DNA of 64,000 nt, taken from assembly GCA_021399435.1 (NCBI GenBank), contig JAJTUP010000146.1, positions 1 through 64,000 on the forward strand, given 5' to 3'. Origin of the DNA: Diaporthe sp. PMI_573 (taxonomy: Eukaryota; Ascomycota; Sordariomycetes; Diaporthales; Diaporthaceae). Positions 57,301 to 64,000 of this stretch are shown one piece after another. Within the stretch, counting starts at the first letter, position 1. Every line of letters begins with the position of its first letter. The notes under the pieces were generated by a model. That model had not been told where the DNA came from. It did not search any database and saw only the letters and a list, made by a program, of their open reading frames with translations. A program made the position numbers and the translations under genes.

Positions 57301-60300
57301 CCCAATGGCAGCGAAGATGGACTGGAACGCAACATCCAAAGTTGCAGGGTGCACAATCCACGGGTGGTCGACAGAGTCAGGGTCGCGGGCAATGGTCATC
57401 TCGCCAGATGCATGGCCAGCACTGCGCTTCATCTCGGTAATACCATTGAACATGCCTGTGTAGCCATATCCAAGCTTGGCCAGTTCCTTGTAGAAGAACT
57501 CTGTGTCGACCGGCAGAAGAGGGACCTTCGACTCAACACGCTCCGGCAGAGCCTCCACAGAGGGCTCACCCGTGGTCAGGCGGATCTGGCCACTGGCCAT
57601 CGACACAAAGCCACCCGTCTCCTTGTTCTGGCATGCATGAATAGAGAAGTCGGCCGTGATGGTGTCCTCCAACTTGTGCACATTTGACATGACGTAGATC
57701 GTTTCCACGCCCGTGTTGTCATCCATGAAAGACAAGGCCTTGTGGATGCTAAAGTTAAGCAGCTCGACCAGCTTGACCGTCTTTTCGTATTCCGACACGA
57801 GCTGCTTGGATGCTTCGAGCGCCATGACCGCGAAGCCCGCGGCAGGAAAGACGGTCTGGCCTTGGATAGCGTGACCCTTCAGCCAAGGCATCTCATTGGG
57901 CTTGATGTAGTTGCGCCATCGGAACTCGCCCTCGCCCTCATCAGTCGCGCGAGCACCGAGAAGCTCGTGCGTTGGGTTTTCACGAAGACGGTGCGCCTTT
58001 GACAGACGAGTCTCGTTCCAGATGATTTTCTCGTGATCCCACGTGTAGCAGGGCAAGTCCTTGGATATGGTGTAGGTGGCGTCCTGGGCGAAGAGTCGAT
58101 CATATGCTTTGAAGTCAACGGCAGAGGTGCCAAGGACTGTCCATACAGAGCCAATGGTGCTTGAGAGAGCGATAGAGTCGTTCATGCCGCGAGACAGAGT
58201 CCCGAAGTATGGGACGGCGGTACCGCCAACCTCTTCAATCGTAAGGCTGGCAGGGCCCTTCAAAGCGGCGTGAGGGCCGACTTCGAGAGCCAGGCCCGGG
58301 ATCCCGATATCCTTGACAGCGGCAGTCAAGGCCTGCGAGAACAGCACAGGCTGCAGCATGTTGTCCTTCCAGTAGGCGTTGCTGAGCAGGTCGGAATGCT
58401 CCATGGTGACCTTTTCGCCACCAAAGACGGAAGAGTACCACGGGCAGGCGTTCTCACCAGGCTGCTCGATCTGGATGTCACAGGCCCCGAGGGCTTCGAG
58501 ATAGTACGAGGAGCAGGCCTTCATGTGGCTGGAGTGATAGGCAGTGTCGACCTTTAGTTTTCGGGCAAACTTCGACTCGTCCTCGAAGATGAGCTGCACA
58601 AAGTCAACAGCATCCTCATCACCAGAGATGGTGACACTGGCAGACGAGTTGCTCGCCGCTAGCTGAACCCTGCCACTGAGCTTGGGGAGACCGCACAGGT
58701 CGTTCGCATCGTCCATGGAGGTCCCGGCGGCGATCATAGCACCGCTCTTGCCGTTAGGACCCTTGGCGAACTTTGTGTACTTGCCGCGGTAGAAGGCTAT
58801 GCGGATAGCATCACGAGCGGACAGGAATCCTGCAGCGTAGGCCGCGGCGATCTCGCCGGACGAATGACCAACCACGGCACTGAAATCGAGGCCGGCAGCG
58901 CGGAGCATATCGACCAACATCACCTGGACAGCAGTGCAGAGGGGCTGTGAGATCTCGCCGAGCGCGATGCGCGAGGTCTCCTTGTCCGCAAGCAATTCGG
59001 CCTTGAGTGACCACACAGGCGCGTCGGGCAGCTCAGAAAGCGACTGCTCTAGCTTGTCAATGATACACTCGGCGGCGAAGGAGGATGTCACCAGGTCACG
59101 GCCCATTGTCGCCCATTGAGCACCCTGTCCGGTAAAGACACCCAGGATCTTACGACTCGTCTTGGTATTGGCACGAGTCGCAACGGGGTCTTTCTTCTCC
59201 TTGCTTTCTGCGAGTCTGGCCTCGATTGTTGAAGCGAGGGAGTCGATAGAGGGAGCAGCGAAGGCCGTGCGGAAGTTGAATGCCGTACGCTTCGAGAGAG
59301 ACCAGGACAAAGTGCGTGCGTCAAAGTCGGGATTCTCCTTGATGAACGATAGGTAGGCGTTCAGGAGCGAAACCAGGGATCGCTCGGATGCAGCGGAGAA
59401 GACAAACGGTGTCGGGACGGGCAGGTCCGTCTCACACGGTATTTGCTCCGGCGGGTCGTAGCTTTCGATGATGGCGTGGGCATTTGCACCGCCGAAGCCG
59501 AAACTGTTGACCGAGGCGCGGCGAGGAGTGCCCTCTGGGAGCTCCGGCCACTCAATGGCCTCGACAGGGACCTTCAGATTGCCGTAGTACGGCTCAATAT
59601 CGGGGTTCAACCGCATGAAGTGCATGTTGGGAGGGATGGTATGGTTCTGGATAGCCAAAGACGCCTTGAGGAGACCAGCGATGCCCGCAGTGCCTTCGGT
59701 GTGACCGATGACTGTCTTGATAGACCCGACGTAGAGGACGTCGTTGTCATCCTCCTCGGAGTCTCCAGTGCCCTCGGTCTTCTCCGGGAAGAATGCACGG
59801 AATATGGCGCCAGCCTCCTGAGGATCACCAGCCTTGGTGCCGGTGCCATGGGCCTCAAAGTACTGGCAGCGATCCTCCTTCTTGAGAGGGTCCAGGCCGG
59901 CGCGAGCATAGGTGTCGGCGATGAGCATACCCTGGGCAGAGGCACTGGGCATGGTGATGCCGGGGGTACGGCCGTCCTAATTCCCGGTGTCAGTGTTCAC
60001 AGGGGCCGACCCTACGTGCATCGCAGATGTTTGGGGACTAACCTGATTGATACCGGTCTCGCGGATCAAGCACTCGATATGGTCACCGTCGCGAAGGGCA
60101 GCGGAGAGGGTCTTCAAGACTACTGCACCCACACCCTCACCACGAGCGTAGCCATCGGCACCGGCATCCCACATGCGGGAACGGCCGGTAGGAGACAACA
60201 TGTTCAGGTTGCTCTCAGCGATGTACATGGCTTTTACATGGGTCAGCGAGGCGGGAGAAGCAGGAGGCCGATGTGACAGGCGGAAACTCACTGGGCCCGA

Positions 60301-60922
60301 AGATCAGATTGGTGCCGGCAGCAATGGCGACAGGGCACTCGCCGCTCCTCAAGACCTGGACGGCCTGGTGGACTGCGATGAGAGAGGAAGAACAGGCAGT
60401 GTCGATGGTCATGGAGGGGCCGTGCCAGTTGAAGAAGTACGAGATGCGGTTGGAGATGATGCTTCGGGCAGAGCCGGTGGCAGCATAGGTAGGGACGTTC
60501 TCCCCATCGCCGTAGACAATCTGGGAGAAGTCGTCGCACATGACACCGACATAGGCGGCAGTGTTCGAGCCAGAAAGGGACTCGACGCTTGATCCAGAGG
60601 CCTCAAGGGCCTCGTAGACGGTCTCCATCAGCAGGCGCTGCTGAGGGTCGATAGCCTCGGCCTCGGAGGCGGAGATACTGAAGAACTGGGCATCGAAGAC
60701 CCGGGTGTCCTCAGCAAGAAGGTACGAGTCGAGAACGTTGCTGGCACCGTGGTGATGGCCATCCTTATTGTACCAGTTGTCGGCGCGGAAGCGGTCGATC
60801 TTGCGGAGGACATCCCTTGGGTCGGAAAGCAGATCCCACAGCTTGGAGGGCCGGCTGGAGTCCCCGGGGAAGCGGCACCCACTGCCGATGATGGCGATGG
60901 GCTCGTTCTTGTAGGACGGCAT
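48306..60922 (-). CDS. Hybrid polyketide synthase-nonribosomal peptide synthetase (PKS-NRPS, 4119 aa, five exons)
   Basis: Iterative megasynthase that builds a methylated reduced polyketide and couples it to one amino acid. Exons 60922-60292, 60230-60043, 59976-53595, 53532-52003 and 51934-48306; introns 61-68 nt. KS has Cys177 (DTACSSS), His316 and His365. AT has GHSSGE with Ser645. DH has His975 ([11 protein letters not shown]) and Asp1154. The C-methyltransferase has EIGAGTG from residue 1424. Next is a region with no ER cofactor motif, then KR with GLTGEVG (2117) and Tyr2256. ACP carries Ser2433 (LGVDSL). An acidic Ser/Glu/Ala linker spans about 2478-2700. C has HHISIDG (His2833-His2834, Asp2838). 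A has YTSGSTG from 3304. T carries Ser3717, and R has GTTGFLG from 3800 with Tyr3949 and Lys3953. The missing ER implies a partner enoyl reductase in trans. The intact Ser-Tyr-Lys set favours reductive release, but Dieckmann release cannot be excluded. Confidence 0.95.
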
Positions 60923-62226
60923 CTTGACCACGTTGCAGGTCGAAACCAAGAGCGAGCTGCTTGTGGGCTGGAGGCTGGCGGATGTTGAGTCCGGTCTCGG
61001 GGTACGAGTTCAGGGACGACCTACTGCCTGTGGATGACGAGGCCTTGGATGGTGGTCGATGAATGTATTGACCGAGTAAGTCCCGAGGTCTGCTTCTGTC
61101 CAAATCAGTGGTAAAGAGACTTTCAGTTCTTGGATAGATGAAGGCGGCAAGTCTGTCCTATGGGCACAGAGGACGATCAACCTGGTTTGATATCGGCGAG
61201 CTGGTACTTTTTTTTCTTGTTGTGGCTGTTTTGTGGAATTGTCGAGAGAACACACACAAACGGCGAGATTGGAGGAGCAGAGACCGAAGCAAAGGCCTGC
61301 AACAATAAACGCGGGAGGTGTGATGAAGCACTGAGTAGACAAGACGATGATACAGAGACGAGACCTGGAGAGGTGGTGATGGGCATCACTCAGACGTATG
61401 GAAGGCGAGCGTTGGACGACATGATATACGGCGCCATGAGGGACAGCAAGCAGGAAGTGTCTTTCCTATTCTGGAATTCCTGACTGTTGACAGTCATGAT
61501 CTGGGACGTGAAGATGGCATACATCACCGAACAGGTCGGAAAGGTGAGCCCGAAGGCCAGTCTGGAGCACGAGATGGTGCCGCAGCTTACCAGAAGGATC
61601 GGTCAGGACAAAAGGTCCCGAACGGCTACAGACACAATGCTTACATCTGGCACAAAAGGAAAAGGTATGGGGGTTCTGGTTTTCCAGGGTCAAATCGAGA
61701 CCCACGGCAGGGTCTGTCAAACAGAGGGCGTGAGGAGAGTGGGCTGTCATGTTGACGGGGTGAGCACCGAACGGTGACAGATCCTGCGGGGCGCTTGACT
61801 GAAGCGGGAAGTAGGCGCCAAGAGCCATGACGGGCGGCTGTGGGGAGAAGAAACGGCGTGTGGAGATTTGATGTGTAAGGGATCAGGGGCCGGAGGGGGA
61901 GAGGGACGACGACGACGAGGAAGTCGAGGTCCATGAGTGGCTGGCAGGCAGGCCAGACGGAGGGCGACGGGAGGGTGCGGGACAGACACGAGGGACATTC
62001 TGGAAGGGCCAGATTTAGGGTGGAATTTGTGATGCTGCATTAGTGTGCGACTATGGCGGATGAGGCTGGTGATGATGGCGGTTGAACGGGGAGTTGGGAG
62101 GGTGAAGGAGCAATTGACGTTGCGAGGTGAGGAGGTCAGCCAGGGCAGGCGTGCCAGCTGATTGGTGGGGCTGACGCGGGAGCTGACTGCCGCCTGTCCT
62201 CCTTCTCTGTTTCCCTGCTCAGCTTC

Positions 62227-62254
62227 CCAAACTTTGGTCCCCAAACTTTGGTCC
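62227..62254 (+). promoter_or_regulatory. Two tandem near-palindromes upstream of the PKS-NRPS
   Basis: CCAAACTTTGGTCC occurs twice head to tail (62227-62240, 62241-62254). The core CCAAACTTTGG is an inverted repeat around its central base. Such doubled inverted sites suit a dimeric regulator, but no binding is shown. Confidence 0.4.
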
Positions 62255-62810
62255 CTTGCGTCGGCAGCCCACGCTACTCCAGATGGAGAATATCATCATC
62301 TTGATTAATGGAAATGCATATCCCAGACACCACACGTGGGATCCTGCCCGTTGCATGCACGTGTGCAAGACATCAGCCACGTGGGAGAATGGCCAATGTG
62401 TTTGCTGAGTGGGCTGTCGAGAAGATGATTACTAGGTATCTGAGCTGGTCCTTCCCGAGTCATCAAGTCCAACTGCGATCACCCTTGTGTGAGTAGTGTC
62501 TCTCTCTGTCTCTCTGTATATATAGCTATATATGTATATGAAGGCGTGCCAGGGTGGAGAAGAGGTCGCGGGAGAGATGCCATAAACTGCGGCTGACCTC
62601 GTGTTCTCCCATTCTATGTTGAGACAGTGATCGTGAGCAAAGGTTGAGATGGGTCGAGATAAGATAACAGGCAGGCGGCTCTGGTTCCTCCGACTCGCGC
62701 CTGCTGCAGACCAGAAAATGGCTGATCTCAGCCACAAATCAGCCAGTGGCTGCCTGTCAACGCCCCTCCCCATTCGGGTCAACCCCACACTCGGCTCAAT
62801 AACAAGCAGC

Positions 62811-62840
62811 CCTGCCAGGTCCTGCCAGGTCGTGCCAGAC
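62811..62840 (+). repeat. Three 10-bp tandem units
   Basis: CCTGCCAGGT occurs twice exactly, then a third time as CGTGCCAGAC. The core TGCCAG(G) is itself nearly palindromic (CCTGCCAGG). It lies 336-365 bases before the SDR start. Confidence 0.6.
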
Positions 62841-63175
62841 CAATCAACCCAGCCGGCCTAACTCGTCTCCGGCTTGCATCGACATCCTTCATCCTTCGCC
62901 CTTCTCGACCCCTCTAGCTCTGATCCCTCTGGCCTACTGCTAACTAACCTCAGCCACCTCACTCGGATCAACTTGACGACGGCTGCGGCCTCAACCTGCG
63001 TCCAATCTGTCCGGCATTTCGAGGCATTCCACGAGGTCGAGAGGATAAGAATCCACAGTCCTGCCCCCTCGATGTGAATGATGATGACATGCTGATCAAT
63101 ATCCTGCTAACGACGAACATTGTATCACACTCGAACCATCACTGAACAGGTCAACACACAAACACACAACTCAAC

Positions 63176-63929
63176 ATGTCATCGCCCGCCCAGACCATCC
63201 TCTTCCTCGGCGCCACCGGCGGCTCTGGCTTCGCCGCCCTGCGTCGAAGCATCGCAGCCGGTCACTCGTGTGTCGCCCTCTGCCGCACGCCCTCCCGCCT
63301 GACCGACAAGCTGCCCAAGTCTCAGCGCAACGCCCCCAACCTGCGCATCGAGCAGGGCAACGTCGTCGACCGGGACGCCCTCGCAAGGTGCCTGGTCCGC
63401 CCAGGCAGCCCCGCCTCCCTCGTCGACGCCGTCGTCTTCACCATCGGCGCCGCCTTCTCCTTCTCCAACATGTCCATCGACCAGCCTCACGTCTGCGAGG
63501 ACGGCATGAAGGCCCTCCTGGCCGCCCTGCAGGACGCCCGCTCCAAAGCCGGCGCCACTGGTACCCCCGACCATCGTAGCCGTCAGCACCACGGGCATGT
63601 CCGAGCACGGCCGTGACTACCCCACCTCGCTGTGGCCCTTCTACGGCCTGATGCTGAAGCAGCCGCACAAGGACAAGACCGCCATGGAGGCCCTGATGGT
63701 CGCCAGCGGCGAGCCTTTCACCGTCGTGCGCGCGAGCCTGCTGACCAACGGCAACGAGAGCAACAAGCCCATCCGGGTCGGCGTCGAGGATCCCAAGGCC
63801 CACAAGCTTGAGAGCAAGGAGGTCGGGTACACCATCTCGAGGGAGGATGTGGGCAAGTGGATCTTCGACAGCCTCCTCGCCGGCGACGGACGCAGGTGGA
63901 GGGACAAGGTCGTTTCCATCACCTACTAA
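63176..63929 (+). CDS. NAD(P)-binding atypical SDR/NmrA-like protein, apparent one-base frameshift
   Basis: The first part begins at ATG 63176 and has the Rossmann motif LFLGATGGSGFAAL (residues about 9-22), then SFSNMSIDQP. This frame runs on past 63568 into unrelated text and stops at 63616. The continuing fold (AVSTTGMSEHG, then VVRASLLTNGNE and VGYTISREDVGKWIFDSLL) is in the next frame and ends at the stop 63927-63929. The shift falls at a run of five C (63564-63568); one C fewer would make the two parts continuous. No intron of workable size fits. Either the assembly has a base error or the gene is broken. Family members are oxidoreductases or redox-sensing NmrA-like regulators. It is divergent from the PKS-NRPS. 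Confidence 0.72.
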
Positions 63930-64000
63930 TTGCAGCACCCTGGCCCTAGCTCCTGTCCTGGCGTGGCTGTCGTTCTCGGCATGGCGTGTCTTGCCAATTG
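63930..64000. other. 3' flank of the SDR gene at the window edge
   Basis: Only 71 bases remain; no feature is visible. Confidence 0.5.

Larger units (their letters stand above)
60923..63175. other. Divergent upstream region of the PKS-NRPS and SDR genes
   Basis: About 2.25 kb with no convincing gene. It contains the tandem palindrome at 62227-62254, a 10-bp triplet repeat at 62811-62840, a CT/TA microsatellite at 62493-62540 and a T run near 61208. Confidence 0.6.

Noticed and set aside
53595..59976. An enoyl reductase domain in the PKS
   Set aside because: No NADPH-binding motif of the MDR type is present between the methyltransferase and KR, although the space for a remnant domain exists.
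60923..60949. A longer PKS-NRPS N-terminus (nine extra residues)
   Set aside because: The extension starts with TTG. ATG 60922 directly precedes the KS sequence, as in related synthases.
61747..62244. A 165-codon minus-strand frame upstream of the PKS-NRPS
   Set aside because: It is Pro/Ser/Arg-rich, has no motif, overlaps other random frames in GC-rich DNA and fits no splice model.
63561..63585. A tiny GT-AG intron explaining the SDR frame change
   Set aside because: The only GT and AG pair that would serve is about 20-25 bases apart, too short for splicing. A C-run error or mutation is simpler.

Overview
The window looks like filamentous ascomycete DNA, probably from a Pezizomycotina fungus in or near the Sordariomycetes. 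The support is: short GT-AG introns with CTAAC/CTAAT-like branch sites, a Zn2Cys6 regulator, a highly reducing PKS-NRPS, CYP52-type P450 and ABCC genes, and repeats carrying CpA-to-TpA damage of the kind made by repeat-induced point mutation (RIP). The genus is not identified.

Layout. Positions 1-12.7 kb are a repeat block. A Ty1/Copia retrotransposon (80-6931, + strand, two 520-bp LTRs) sits inside the integrase region of an older, heavily RIP-damaged Ty3/Gypsy element on the minus strand (1-79 and 6932 to about 11715). A decayed pogo/Fot-type DNA transposon relic follows (about 11735-12720). Positions 13.5-27 kb hold a CYP52-like P450 (-), a trypsin-like serine peptidase-fold protein (+), an ATP-grasp enzyme (-), and an ABCC transporter (+) divergent from the ATP-grasp gene. 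Positions 27.5-35.5 kb hold an RNase III-like protein missing catalytic residues (-), a secreted S41-type peptidase (+), and an FAD monooxygenase (-). Positions 37.9-46.7 kb hold a GH32 beta-fructosidase (-), a Zn2Cys6 transcription factor (-) and, divergent from it, an MFS sugar transporter (+). Together these look like a compact sucrose/fructan-use locus. Positions 48.3-60.9 kb are one 4119-residue PKS-NRPS hybrid gene (-, five exons). At the right end is an atypical SDR/NmrA-like gene (+) with an apparent single-base frameshift.

The PKS-NRPS is the largest product-making gene. It reads KS-AT-DH-MT-(remnant ER region)-KR-ACP, an unusually long acidic linker, then C-A-T-R. No working ER motif is visible, so a trans-acting enoyl reductase would be expected; none is present here and it may lie beyond the right edge. 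The P450, ATP-grasp and ABC genes lie more than 20 kb away and may be a separate small metabolic group. Exon-intron models were derived by hand from splice signals and reading-frame continuity; every multi-exon model given closes in frame.
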